DNA of 64,000 bases from Amborella trichopoda (lineage: Eukaryota > Streptophyta > Magnoliopsida > Amborellales > Amborellaceae). The DNA is taken from NCBI RefSeq assembly GCF_000471905.2, contig NW_006498435.1, forward strand, positions 2,579,280 through 2,643,279, read 5' to 3'. The notes below the pieces were generated by a model, which was given only the letters and a program-made list of their open reading frames with translations, did not search any database and was not told where the DNA came from. Position numbers and translations under genes: made by a program. Below, piece by piece: positions 34,449-47,300 of the stretch; the first letter of the stretch is position 1, and each line of letters starts with the position of its first letter.

Positions 34449-36085
34449 TGGACGACGATGGGTTCCGCCATCCATGAAAGAGGAGAGGAGAGAGAAAGAG
34501 AGAGAAAGAGAAGAGAGAAATGAGAGAGAAAGAGAAGAGAGAGAAAGATAAGAGAGAGAAAGAGAAGAATGACAAAAAGAAGAGAGAGAAGAGAGAATGA
34601 GAGAATGTGAGAAGAGAGAAAGAGGAAAGTTATCTTAAGCCCAAGGTTACCGACCCAAAAACTTATCTCTCCTTTCTCTCGCTCCAAAAACGTGACCCAC
34701 AATGAAGAAAGATAACAATTTTATTAAGCTAAAACAGGGTACCTTGTACAATGATATCACGTGATATATATAGATTTTTGCCCAAACATGGGTGGATTAA
34801 TCAAAATTAACCTTAATTGATGATAATTACAATTTATTTGAATTAAAATAAATTTTAAAAATGGGCAAAAATGACGTTTTGCCCCTTCCCAACAATTCAC
34901 AAAATCCCAAAACAGTCCATGCTGCTGCTCTAAAACGTGTGTGATCTTCCATGGATGATTCGGGATTGCTCCCGCTCCCGCATGGCAAAAAGATGATTGC
35001 TTTCTTGTTGGGCTCAGTATGACGATCGATTTGGTACAAACTTCAAATCACAGATCGTGTTTTTAGGCCACGATCATGCAACTTCAAATTTGTATGAATG
35101 TTGAAAACTTTCGATTGATAGTGTTCTTGTTTCTTGATGTTTTCTTTGATTTCTTCACTGAATTGCACTGAGCATGCCGTCACGGTCGCGTTGCAACAAA
35201 CGCAGCTTGATTTTGTGCCCAAACGAAGATTTTTCCATCTTGGGTTTTTGGTCAGAATTTGAATTTGGCGGCCGAAATTTACAGCAACTTTATCGGCTTC
35301 GCGCATGAAATCCGACCGTTCATCAAGTGCAAGTTTCAGCCTAGATGTAGCCTTGTACCTTATGCACGCAATGGCACTAGCCTCATGTCGATCCGTTGTG
35401 CGAGACTCATGATATGGCCGCTCCAGTGAGACACGTTGCTGCTGAATTTCTTGCAACTATCTTCACGAATCTCCAACTTGTCTCTAGTTTTTCTCCCTGC
35501 TCGGACATTATCACAGGACGTACCACATATCAAAACGCTCGCCTTGATGAGACAAACACGCATGCAAAATTTAAGTGTGATCTTACATGTAACGAGGGAG
35601 ATATGGGTCTCCGAAGTTCATGCTTATAACTGTGCAAACCAATCTCCTTTAATGGAGATTGGTGCAACGAGTTCGCATGGGAATATCGTGTGGCCTACGC
35701 TTTTTTAATGTTTCACCCATAACTTTATCCTGGAACGTTCGTTAAAGCTGAAACTCGACCCCTAGGGATTTTCGACCATGCCGAATCCAATAATAGTGGC
35801 CCACAGTGATTTGACGCACCGAAAATAGAGTTATTGATACAGAGTCCGTTTCAGGGTGCTAGAGGCTAATTTTTCTGAAATTGTTTCTTTGTCTGCATTG
35901 CCTTCTAAATGTCGGATTACGATGAAACTTGGCAGGTGGCCTTTTAAAGTCCTTAGGAAGATTCTAACTCTTTTTGGGGAAATTCTGAGACTGTCGAAAG
36001 TTACACTGTATGTCAGGGCTTTATTGATCGGCTTCTCTGTTATTCCTCATCAGGGACCCAAGGTGCTGAAAAATATGTTCAAACA
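34449..36085 (-). repeat. Family X LTR, copy C (5' LTR)
   Basis: Starts at 36085 (TGTTTGAACATATTTTTCAGC) and ends near 34449 (...CGTCGTCCA), about 1.64 kb. In the minus sense the end is followed by TTGGGGACAC, comparable with AATGGGGAC in the primer site of copy E, so part of the primer site seems deleted. It carries the same CACGTG palindrome (34754-34767) as LTR B. The flank beyond 36085 is unrelated CT-rich DNA, as expected for an outer end. Confidence 0.72.
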
Positions 36086-37311
36086 ACTCTCTCCTTTCTT
36101 CCTCTTCTCTTTCCCTTTCTCTCTTCTCCTTTTCTCTCTTCTACTTGTTTTTTAAATCTCTTCACTCTTGTCTCTCTTTTTCTCCACTATATCCCTCCCA
36201 AGGAGGCTCTTTTGAGGCATATTTACAGTTGGGTTCAACCCGGCCAATATCTCATGACCTTAAGAATCTGCCAAGGTACTGAGGCCTTCTGCCTAGTACC
36301 TTTTCAATAGGCTCCTGATAATATCCCCTAGGGGAGGTAAGGTCGGAAAGCTGCAAATTGGTAAATTATATTCTTCTCTCTTCCCACTTTTTTTCTCTCT
36401 TCACCTCATACTCCTCTTCTCTCTTCTCTCTTCTCTCTTCACTTTTCGTTATTCTCTTATCCTCCCCTTTTTCCTTCTTACCTTCTATTTCTTATATCTT
36501 TTTCTCTCACCCATCCTCTTGTATTCCCATCTAAAACTTGAGCTACCCTCCTAAGCCTATCACTTGAAACCATCCAAAGGGCAAACCAAGGGCTCTCTAC
36601 CCCAGGCACACATACGAAGCGTGCGTGAGAATAAGGGAGCAAGGTTCAAACCATGCCGAGAGGCCGAGGGGCTTTCAATAGTGATCCAAGAGGCCTCACA
36701 AAGCCCGAGCGTGTCCACGACCTCAACCGCGCAAGGTAGGTGCCTAACTCCTCACTACCAAAATCTTCCTCATTTAATTGGTTCCTATCAGCACATCGCA
36801 CACAAGTCACACATACATGCACGCGTAGGCACACGATTTTTCGAAAAAGGGATCTCGGGCTGGGCCCTTAGCTACGATGCGATCATGGACCGACTACTCA
36901 TCAACGTCCAAAGTCCATCATACATTCATGGTTGTCTGGTACTTTTTGAATTTAATAATTATTTTACCAGTCAGAGATTTCTAATACTCGATGCGTGCGT
37001 ATGTATGACCAACTCTTACCAAAATAAAAGATTAAAAAACTAATATAAAAATATCAAAAACAAATACCCCATATACTTCATAGGGATATTTTAGGCTATT
37101 TTTATCATCCAAATTATTGCTTTTATATTTTTTTCAGGTGCGCCTCACAAAATCGTACACACCTATAAAATTTCAAATCATTATGATTTGAAAAGATATT
37201 ATTAAAATTCAAATACTATTATACATATGTGACTGGCTAATCAACTTTGAAAAATGATAAGCCGTAGGTAAAGCACTGTAGAACTTCATCTATACGCATA
37301 GTGTAGTGTTT
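36086..37311. other. CT-rich then featureless DNA
   Basis: 36086-36190 and 36360-36510 are CT-rich. The open frame at 36564-37043 (plus) resembles no family I know and has no codon or context support. Nothing else seen. Confidence 0.6.
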
Positions 37312-37535
37312 ATATATATATATATATATATATATAGTAGTAGACGTAGTAGAGTACGTACCACTACGAACGACTACTACTATAAGTTAGTACGTAGTAG
37401 TAGTAGTACGTAGTAAGTACGTAACGTACCACNNNNNNNNNNNNNNNNNNNNACGTAACGTAACGTAACGTAACGTACGTAACGTACGTACGTTACGTAC
37501 GTACGTACTACGTAGTACGTAGTAGTAGTAGTATA

Positions 37536-37581
<46 letters not shown>
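37312..37581. repeat. TA / GTA / ACGTA compound repeat around a 20-base gap
   Basis: (TA)n at 37312-37336, then GTAGTA and TACGTA strings, 20 N at 37433-37452, ACGTAACGTA strings, GTA runs, and (TA)n at 37537-37581. The two sides are near mirror images in composition. Confidence 0.9.
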
Positions 37582-37583
<2 letters not shown>

Positions 37584-40500
37584 GAAAGGATCGTATGAGA
37601 TCCTCCTACACATAATGCCTTATGGGAGCTTGGGAATTGTCCATTGGATCAAGACATTCCTCGAGATAGGGGTCAAGAGACTTGACAAACAAGTTGCTCT
37701 GTGGAATGACCCAAAAATCCCTTGCTCCCTATTTTCTAGTGCCACTTGACAGAGAGAGAGAGAGCGAAGAAGAGAGAGAAAGGTCCAGAACTTAGAAATA
37801 AAATAGTAATCCAAGGTGAAAAAAAGTTAGTAAGGATGGGAGAAAAAAGGGAATAAGGTTGAGAGAAAATCTAAAATAGAGGAGGGAATGTACGGGAAAT
37901 AAAGCTAAGGACAAGAGAAAAATTTGAAATAAAGGAGGAGAAAAAAAGTTATGGATGATTTGCTCCACCCAGACGTGGAATTGAAAAGGAAGGAAGGGTC
38001 TCGTTCAGTGTCCCATTCCATTTTCATCGATGTTAAATGCCAAGGTTGTCTCAAGATTTTTGCAGCACCCTAACTGCTGTTGTTTGTGAAAATTTCTCGA
38101 GAGTATTGTGCTAGCCAACTGGGGCAAAGGCCGGACTCACCAAAGGCTACCCATCTAGAGAGAAGGGTAACTAAAAAATGCCAACCCCACGCACGCCCCC
38201 CCCTCCCCCTCCCCCCGTTTTTGTTCTCTTCTTTCCATAAATGGGCTCATAAGTATATGAAAGAAGGGAGGGATTTTGAATTAAATTTTTCAAGTTCTAA
38301 AGAGTTGCTCTCTAGTGGGATGCGTGAACTTCTAGTGTTCTATTGCCTCTTACTAGTCCTCCTCCACTATGGGAGGATTGAGATTCTGGATATTGAAGTT
38401 GAGATGTAAACTTGCAATTTGTAGCATCATTTTTTCAAAAAATAAAAGCATAAGTTCCATTGATAAAACTTGAATTAAGGAAGAAGAGGACAAGTTCCAT
38501 TGATAAAACTTTTACTGTTGAGATAGATTTTTAGTGTACATATAATTTGTTAAATTATAATTTGTGACCAACCATTTGTGTATTAACAGTTTCTTGTCAT
38601 AGATTGGTGCTTCTTGTAAATAATGGTTAATGGTAAAAAGAGATAAATGATTTTCCCCAAGAAAAAAGAGAAAGAGAAATGATAAAGACTATGTGATTCT
38701 AGCCTCATGAAAAAGCTTTTGTTTTGTGATGTTTGGAATTGATAAGAGAGAGAAGAGAGAGTGGCATTTTTATGGGGTTTTTGGTCTTTCAAGCTTGGTG
38801 CCCTTTCTCTCTCTTCTCTATCTTGGTCCCTGCAGGCAGGCTACTAGAAACAGCAGGAGGCATCGATGCGACATGGTTGGGGGTTCTTATTCCATGTCAT
38901 GCTATGTATTTTTAATGGTTTACCGGTTGACCAGTTCACCAGGTAACCTAACATGTATACCAAGATTGGCTCTAGATCTAATAGTGGAAACTATGGGTCC
39001 TTTAGCACGCTCGTCTGTCATGGACTCACATGATCATCACTATATATATATATATATACTTATAAAAAATCAATGGGTTCCTTTCATGGATCAATACCCA
39101 ATTGAATAAGAAAGAACAGAAACATATTATTCATGAATTGCAGTCCATATATCCTAGGCTCAGTTTTTTACCGATTTCTGTAATCTATTGGGAGTTTTGA
39201 GCTGAAATTTTACATATATGATCCTAAATCCACTGAATCAATGTAACCTATTGGTGGTTGTATGTCAAGATTGAAGAGCGAATTGATGGTTAAAAGCGAC
39301 TAAAAGAATGGGATTGTCGAAATTTGAAACATGGGAATAGCTCCTTTAATTTTGAATTTTTTAATAGTGATTTATTGCTAAAAGCTACAAATTTGATTTC
39401 TTGCTTTGTGGAGTAAGATCGAGCAAAACTGAGAAATAAATGATGAAATAAGAAGACGTTAAAAAAAATTTTGCTTTAAATTCTTAAAAATAATCACTTT
39501 TTCAAATCTTGGAATTTTTATCCAAATTTGTTGCAAAATGCTTTTTGAATAATGTGTTATTATTCTAGAAAAATGATCATATAGGACCTTTCCCCATCCA
39601 TTCGTGTAGGACCTCAAAGGATCACCATTAAATTTGACACGGATCTCTAAAAAAGCCAAATCCCACATTCATGTCATAACTTTTTTAGAGATTCGTACAA
39701 AGTTTAATGGTAATTCTTTAGGGTCCTATAGACATGGGTAAGAGAGGGCCCTATAATGTCATTACTCATTATTGTATTAGGCCAAAACAACAAAAAATTG
39801 GTGGAAAGGTAATCAGATAAGTGGACTTGGGGAAGATATGAAAACGGAAGCTTTCCAATGGTAAATGCTGATATTTTCTCAACCATAGGCATAACAACTT
39901 AACCCGTTTTGCAAAGGACGGGATGAAAATTGATTTTTCATTCACCTATCATCCGAACTTTTGAGCCTCCATCCATGTTTGTATCAAGAGAGTTCAATAA
40001 ATACCCCTTCTCTCTTTATTTGGAAGGGGATTAGAGAGAGAGAGTGAAAGATTAGAGACTTGGGAAATTGAGTAATCTAAGCTTAGAGAAAGAAAACTTT
40101 GGATCCACTTTGGGTCCGAACTCTGATCCAACACTAATGTGAGAAACAATTACAAAAATTTCATAACTGCCCAAGCCCAAATCCTGTATCCGAAGTTTGC
40201 CAAAAAATATGTGCAAAAATAATTAGAAATTGAACTCAAGAAAACCCATTTCTCGTGGATCAAATTATTGCATTGGAAAGCCCATTGGCCTTGGAATTGA
40301 GGCATAGTGCTCTTCTCTCGAAAGAGAGCAAGGTAGGGCCATATTCCCCTTGGGAGTTAAAATTGTTGAACCCTCCCAACACTGGTAAGGGTTCTTTCAT
40401 TTTCTTAAGTGAAATTTGGTTTCTTTTCTTTTTCTTTAGTGTGCGCGTGTCATTCTCTGGTTTTCTGCCTTTCAAATTGGGGTTGGAAAAAAACAAATAT

Positions 40501-41304
40501 CACGCACAAGGGGCCTGACACTGATTCCTGAAAATTTTCTACGATTTGCTCTATTTTTATGTTTTGTCCTTTCTAGAATTTTCTGAATTATTTTCAGATA
40601 TAAATTTTTTTTTCAAAATTTTCAATGTTTCACATTTTATTCTTCGTATTTTTAGACTTTTAGTGCTCTTCATGATTCAGTTTAGTTTCTACTATTCTTT
40701 ATTTTTAACAAATCTTCTTAAAAAAAATTTATTGCCTGTTTAGGAATGTAAATACATGGCGAGTCCACTTGGACTCTCCCGAGTAATTTGCCTCAGGCCA
40801 GGGCCATGTCCAAAGCCTCGAGCCGAGTTTCAAACTCTTAATGAAGAAAAAAAAATAAGTTGACATTGCCTTTCTATGTAAGATGCACAATTTGCAGTCC
40901 AAGGAAAAAAACCAAAACATAAAAGAGCACATACATGATCCTCACACACGCAAGATGGCATAGGTGCAATAACCTTTTCATAATTTTTCTAAAATTACAC
41001 TCTAACTCTACCTACTAAAAAATAAACCAACAAATGCAACATTTGTACTTCACCAACCCACCCAAGCACTACTCAAATTTTAGGGTCTGAGGCAAAGACC
41101 CAGTCACCATACAAACCTCCCTCTCAAAAATCATCATCACTCGTAATCATAATGAATTGGACTCATAGGAATTCATCGAACACTTTGGCTAAAGTATTGT
41201 GAGAAGCTGGAATGTAGGCCTAGGAGCACGACCCATCGACCCAATGTCTTCAAAGAACAAGTAGCTTAATCCCCAAAAGTTTTATGGCTGATGAATATGC
41301 ATGC
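37582..41304. other. Intergenic region downstream of the GT61 gene
   Basis: AT-rich, no supported gene. It includes a foldback element (39571-39766), a short (TA)n at 39041-39058, a C-rich stretch at 38198-38216 and an 80-base GA-rich patch at 37748-37785. Short ORFs here show no family motif. The 3' end of the GT61 transcript must lie in its upper part, but I could not pick a clear AATAAA near 41000-41300. Confidence 0.6.
39571..39766. mobile_element. Foldback (MITE-like) element, ~196 bp
   Basis: Left arm 39571-39655 and right arm 39681-39766 are inverted copies of each other. Matching segments include TAGGACCTCAAAGGATCACC against TAGGACCCTAAAGAATTACC, and GGATCTCTAAAAAAG against GAATCTCTAAAAAAG. 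The arms are joined by a 25-base spacer. No ORF. Family and target duplication are not clear. Confidence 0.7.
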
Positions 41305-44300
41305 TCATGAAGAATTGGATTGGATAGCTGACATTTCAAAAATGTGTCCTCGATCTTGTTCGTAAAGAATATGTAGGGCATCTTGTAAAACCCTCTTAAA
41401 CCTACCCAAATCAAGCTTCACATTTTGTTTTTCAAGGTAGATAGACCTAAGGGAAAGCCAATCATGTTTATGTATGGAAGCAGGATCGACCAATACGGGA
41501 TCGTTATGTGGATATTCTTCTATGAGTGAGCTCTCCTCTTGTTGGATTTGGTACTCGATGTAGTGTAACTTCATATCATGGGCAGGTTCCCCAAAGCTAG
41601 TCCTACCCACCCACTGTAGCCCTCCAAGGGGGATAATTTGAATCACCACAGCCCCCAAAGGTAAAAAAACCATGTTTGTTAGGCCAGCTCCATGAACACC
41701 CATCATCACATCACATGAATTCACTAAACCTGCGTACCCAGTCATGTTTGTACCGAACTCGGCATCCCCGATTACCACATCGTAGCCTACTGACTTTGCC
41801 AATTCCACTATTTCAGGAAAGTTTAGGAATTTCCTCGTCCTTTTCCTGTATATGATCAAGAGCCTTGGTTTCCTTTTTATGAGGGACCCATTTGATATTG
41901 TGCTAATCTTGGCTGGAAGAACATTCATCGCTCTCTTCTCGATTTTGTTTGAGCTTATATTTTTTCTCCCTAGTGAATAAACTTCTCTTAGTAGTGCCAT
42001 GAAGTCCCTTATGGAGTATTTCTCTGGGGTCATTTGAGGATCTGCTCCAAATTCCTTGTGAAATTCAAGACCAACTTGCGCTTTTGGAAAACAATGTGTG
42101 CTTTTGTCATGATCCAAGTCGATAACAACACGGTTAGAGAGGTGAGACAGGATAGCACTATATTTACTGATCCACCATGGTTTAATGTCTGAGACTAGGA
42201 AGTGGACATGGCCATGGTAGTGACGAGATGTCAAGAACAGGGGAACAAGCACATCAGTGAAGTCATGGAAGAGGTTACCTGTGTAACTCCCGATTGAGAA
42301 GACTATGGCTGGAGAAGTGTGGTTTATTGAGCAATCTGGGGTTTCTTCAGCAGTGTCTCGACGCTTAATGGATATCTCCTTTACAGCTTGCATTGCAATA
42401 GGGTCGGCTTTGCGAGCATAAGGTCGGATCTTCCATGATTTTCTTTCTTCGGCAGGTGCAGGAGGGGTGATGAAGAAGAGGGTGGATGAGTTGGGGTGAA
42501 TTCTTATATCTCCTAAGATTTCACAGTACTCTGATCTTGGGTTAGATACATGGCATATAGGTTTGCTATCTTCGTCTTCGTCATCCTCATCCTCTTGAGC
42601 TGGACTACCTGCAAAATTTTCACTTTTGATTACAAGGGAAAATAACGGACTTCCTGAAATGCTTAAATCATAATCGATAGGGTCATCATAGTCTAAAAAA
42701 ATTCATCATGAATGGTGATGGAGAAAAGAGCGAGACTCGGAATCAGTAGTTCCCACCCTCTCCAAATCCGCTCATCATGTCAATGATAGTGCTTAGCAAT
42801 GTTTGAAAACTCAGTTCATTCGGAGAATTGGTCGTTTGGGAAACTATTCTGGATTAACGGATCAGCGATTCAGATATGTGGATCGGCCTTTTTGGGCAAT
42901 TTGGCTTTAAAATAATTACCAGCAATTGCTAAAATTTCTTAAAGATAAAATCTAAGACGAGATTTCTAAAGAAACGATGATGCACTATAGATTTTCATTA
43001 TTTTACATAAAACGTGTAAAAAATGATAACCTATTTCATTTCACAATGCTTGTTGACCATTACATTCATTTCATTGTTAAAATGAAGTTTAAAATATAAC
43101 TCAATAGATCTATGGTAGCAACTATGAAGAAACCATAATGTTATCATATATCAAAATTCAAGTTATTTTATCGAATGATACTTGTATGTATTGAAGTCCC
43201 TGAGTAAAACCATGTTACTCTTAACAGAAAAAAACAATGAGTATAGACAGTATAGATTGTACATTGGAGGATTGTTAGAATCCCCTCGTGCACAACATGC
43301 TCATTTAGCTTATACAAAGTTGGAGCCCTTAAATAATATTTTCCTAATTTCTATTGTTGTGTAGTTTCTCTCTTAGTGGAATGTAAATAGTTGCAAGCAA
43401 AAAGCTCCTGGTAGGCAAGAAAAAGCCATGTTCGAATTTTATACATAATAATATATTATTGCTCTGATGTATCCAATAATCAAACTCGTGAAAGACAAAG
43501 AACAATTATGTAAAATATATTAGAGGAATGTGTAAGAGAAGTAGAAAACAAAGACATAACATGGAGAGTATTTAGGATATTGACAGAGACGAAAATATGA
43601 ATTGTGAGAAAGGAATAAATAAAGCAAATGCTTTCATGTGATCACGCCGTGGCTCACTCCTCCCTTGAGATCAGTGAGGTACTGTGGATGATGCCAACCA
43701 ATACTAGAAATCTCCACAAGACCCATAATTTGGATTGATACCTACCTTGCTAAAAGACTTAATCCTAAATAGGGCGTTGGGATAGACATTGGGAGGTAAG
43801 GTACAATAACAAATCGTTCACTACTCATATCATCAACATAACCTCTTTTCAAGTATTTGGAGTCGGCTACATGAAAGCTGGGTCACTATTTTATTCTATC
43901 AAGGATCATATCCTCAATGAGGCTCACGACTTCCAACCATATCTTTGTTGACCTACCTCTTGTCATTTTTTAGCCTTCCATTTGAACAACTTACACCTCC
44001 AAATAAGTATTATATTAGATATGCACTGCATATGATCATCCCACCTAAGTCTACTTTCTCTGACCTTATCTTCTCTTGAAGTCACACTTAAGTTTAGTCG
44101 AATGTATTCATTTTGAATTCTAACCTTTCTTGTCTTGCCACTCATCCACCTCAACATCCTCATCTCAACTACACTCATTCTATGAGTATGTTGGTTATTG
44201 ACTGCCCAACAGTTAGCTTAAAAGAAAGCTCTAGTTGCACATCTTTGTTTCGCCCACCTAACTCTAATTCTATTTGCAATATCTTCTTGAATCTTTCAAT

Positions 44301-47300
44301 TTTTCTAAATTATCGACCCAAGACACCGTAAGTGTGTTTTTTTTTTATATTTTGTGACCATCAATCTTAATTACTTCCTTGTTTCTACTCGTGTAATTAT
44401 TAAACTTGATATATTCCATCTTAGTTTGGGAAATTTTAAAACTTTAGATTCTAGAGTATCCCTCCAAAGTTTCGACTTTGTGTTGATGCCGCTTCGGGTC
44501 TCATCAATCAAAACTATATTGTCTGCATAAAAAATACATCATGGTATCTCATATTGTAGGTGCCTAGTTAAGCTGTCCATAACTAAAACAAAGAGATAAG
44601 AGCTTAACTCACTCGTCTATCCATTAGTTGTTCACACACTAATTCGCTCTTTGTATATATCTCCCACCAAGTCGATATAATATCTAGATCGATAAAGACC
44701 GTAAGAAGCTCTTTTCCCTTCCCTTAAACGTTTCACTAGATGAATAATATTCCCTAATCATATCAATTTAATATATAGAGCAAGGCATACTTACCTCGTG
44801 CACATAGTGTGGGCAGGGCCAGCTATCTCATATAGATGAGATTAGTAAATAAAAAAATAAAAGATTGAAAATTAAAAAAATATAAATAATAGCAAAATAA
44901 AACAATTATTGGAATTAGGCTAAATCGCTTCATTCCCTGAAAAAACCGACTTATTCTCGCAGAACCGCCCAATTTTGGATACAGCTGAGGAATTGGAATG
45001 GTCTCTAATGATTCCTAAATTGGATAGACGACTTTTAAACGCTGGCGAGTATGATGACTTCCATAGTTCTCATGATTATATTATATTTTCCCACTTAAGA
45101 ATTGCAAGAAGGTATTGAAAAGCCATTAATTAATGATGATTATAAAAATGCAGGAGACCCATCAAATGGCTCCAAATCCATGGACAGTTTTGTATCCCTA
45201 CATTTAAATATTAGAAAATTAATCAAGAATAATCATTTGAGTAAGTAAAGTGAAATTTCTAAAAGAAGCGGTATTTCAGTCAATGATTTTATTACGTTAC
45301 ATATTAGTTGTGGCACATGCAGTTTAGTTTTTTGAAAAGTAGGAAATTTGGTTTGTAGAATAAGCAAGCAAGAGGTAAGACAAAATTTCAAACACGGCCA
45401 AATTAAGGGCATTTTGTGTAAGTGCGTTTTGAATATATAGGTTCACTATGAAGATTTATTGCACTCTAAATATCATCTTATGCAGAAATTTATCGACAAG
45501 ATGCCCTCTAGAAAAAATAAGCAAATAAAAAAAAAAAAAAAGGAAAAAGGTGGGCAGCAAATCAATGTTTGTCACTTAACCAAAAATTATAATAATGAAC
45601 TTGCCCAAAAACAACAAATCACTGTTTGACTTAATGTTTCACTTTCCCACGAAATAAAGATGCGCAACAAAATTATAGTTATTAGATTATATATCTGTGT
45701 TACGAGGACCTCACAATTGCTACTAGCTATTAGATACCAAATTGGATGCCTTGGGTGTATCACAATTTTAGATAATGACACAAAACCACACGATTTGAAA
45801 TTTAATGGACAATAATAATTGTGACCTGCTTGTATTAAAAGTAAATAGTCTCTTTCTAATTTCAATACACACAGTCTTGGATTTGGATTCAGTCGCCCAC
45901 CATATATAGAAGCACACAACCCTTCCTTTTGCAGTTGGATTTGGATACAATAATTAACATGATCAATTTCAATCTGGGGACTTATGGCCTCACCGAGGAT
46001 GTGGCCTTTAATATAGCAGAATGAAGAACCAGGATCAATGTAGCCGACTCTAATTAATAGGAAAAAAGCTAAAATGATGATGATGATGATGAAGATGAAT
46101 TAACATGATCATTTTATCAAACACCATGATAATGAATCTAAAAAAAATATGATTTTGGCCTCTTAAAAATGGTCTATCTTATTCTTTTGGGCCATTAATT
46201 CCAATTCTTCAAAGATAATGAGATCATCACTATTTTTAGGGCTCAAAATTCGAGAACAAGTAAAAAGAAAAAGTTTATATAATGTTACAACCTTAAAATG
46301 TAGAATTAAAAATGCACCTAAGAAATCCATCGAAAAATATTATTTTAATATTAAAAAATCCTCTAATTCATCATCTTGACATTGAGATGTATGAATATGA
46401 AAAAGAAAAAGATTTTTCTCAAAAATGGTGCATCTTGAAGCACATTATCTAGATCGTCCATTTTCAAGATTATCATATGTGTATAGAGATCTACTTGATT
46501 TTGACCATTTTTTAAATTTAAAATTTTATAATTAGATATAAAAATGGATTTTTAGATAATGCTGAGAATTTTTATAAAATTTAGACGTGCGCCTTAATTG
46601 GATTGTTTAAGTTTGTACCCTTATAGAAACGACACCCTAAGTAAAAATAGTGATTTAGGATACATTTTGAGCCCTAAACCCTTCAAAGCTAGAGTGAATA
46701 CATGAGCCTATGGACTCACGATGAATTTTCAGTAAAATAGAAAACAATTTTTGCATTGCTTACCTGAATATCGTTGTAAATTGAAAAGGGTTTTTCTGGG
46801 AATAAGGATCCCGTGTAATTACCTGATTCAGAAATCTGGACGTCCTTCGTCGCCATATTGAGCCCAGCCCTCTTGGGTACCTTTAGATTCAACGATCCCA
46901 CTAAAACAAATGAACAAAGACTATCAGCCTTTCAAAAATACCAAAAACATTGAAAGGAACACAATCATAATTGACCGTTAAACATGAAATCAGGAGGTTG
47001 ATGATGCGTCATTGGATGGGCACTATGTCCAAAATAAAACTCTTTGAATATTGTCACACACTTCAATGTAGTTAGATTTCACATCAAATGGCTAAAAATG
47101 GTTGTGATTTTTTTTTTACCTAAAGTAAATGGTCGTACGTATAGAATCTCTTTATATTATTATCGGTCATGCATATGTGTATATTACATTTTAGTATATA
47201 GAAAACTATAGTAACTCCAATAAAATCTGGTTCAAAACAAATATAGTAACTCCAATAAAATAAGCAAACAACAAAAAATTTCAATTTTAATAATTTTTAA

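Larger units (their letters stand above)
23871..36085 (-). mobile_element. Gag-only (TR-GAG-like) LTR element, family X
   Basis: Read on the minus strand: 5' LTR C (36085-34449), an ORF after the primer region, an acidic repeated ORF, gag (31590-30398), then 3.8 kb without RT, RNase H or integrase, a polypurine-like tract, and 3' LTR B from 26614 downward. LTRs B and C resemble each other more than the other copies, including a shared CACGTG palindrome at the promoter. A gag-only layout matches the non-autonomous TR-GAG class of plant elements. The lower end is approximate because the U5 minisatellites of B blur the boundary. Confidence 0.65.
42609..46822 (-). other. GT61 intron 2 (4.2 kb)
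   Basis: Bounded by GTAATT and TTTGCAG in the gene's sense. AT-rich, with a LINE remnant at 43960-44760 and a (GAT)n tract at 46074-46098. The small ORFs at 45587-45950 show no motif. Confidence 0.85.

Noticed and set aside
36564..37043. 159-codon ORF on the plus strand
   Set aside because: No recognised motif, no splice or promoter context, and lies between repeats.
38080..38409. 109-codon ORF downstream of the GT61 gene
   Set aside because: Low-complexity Pro/Leu stretch from a C-rich tract; no homology seen.
45587..45950. Possible extra exon or gene in GT61 intron 2
   Set aside because: No motif and no fitting splice sites; the gene joins in phase without it.
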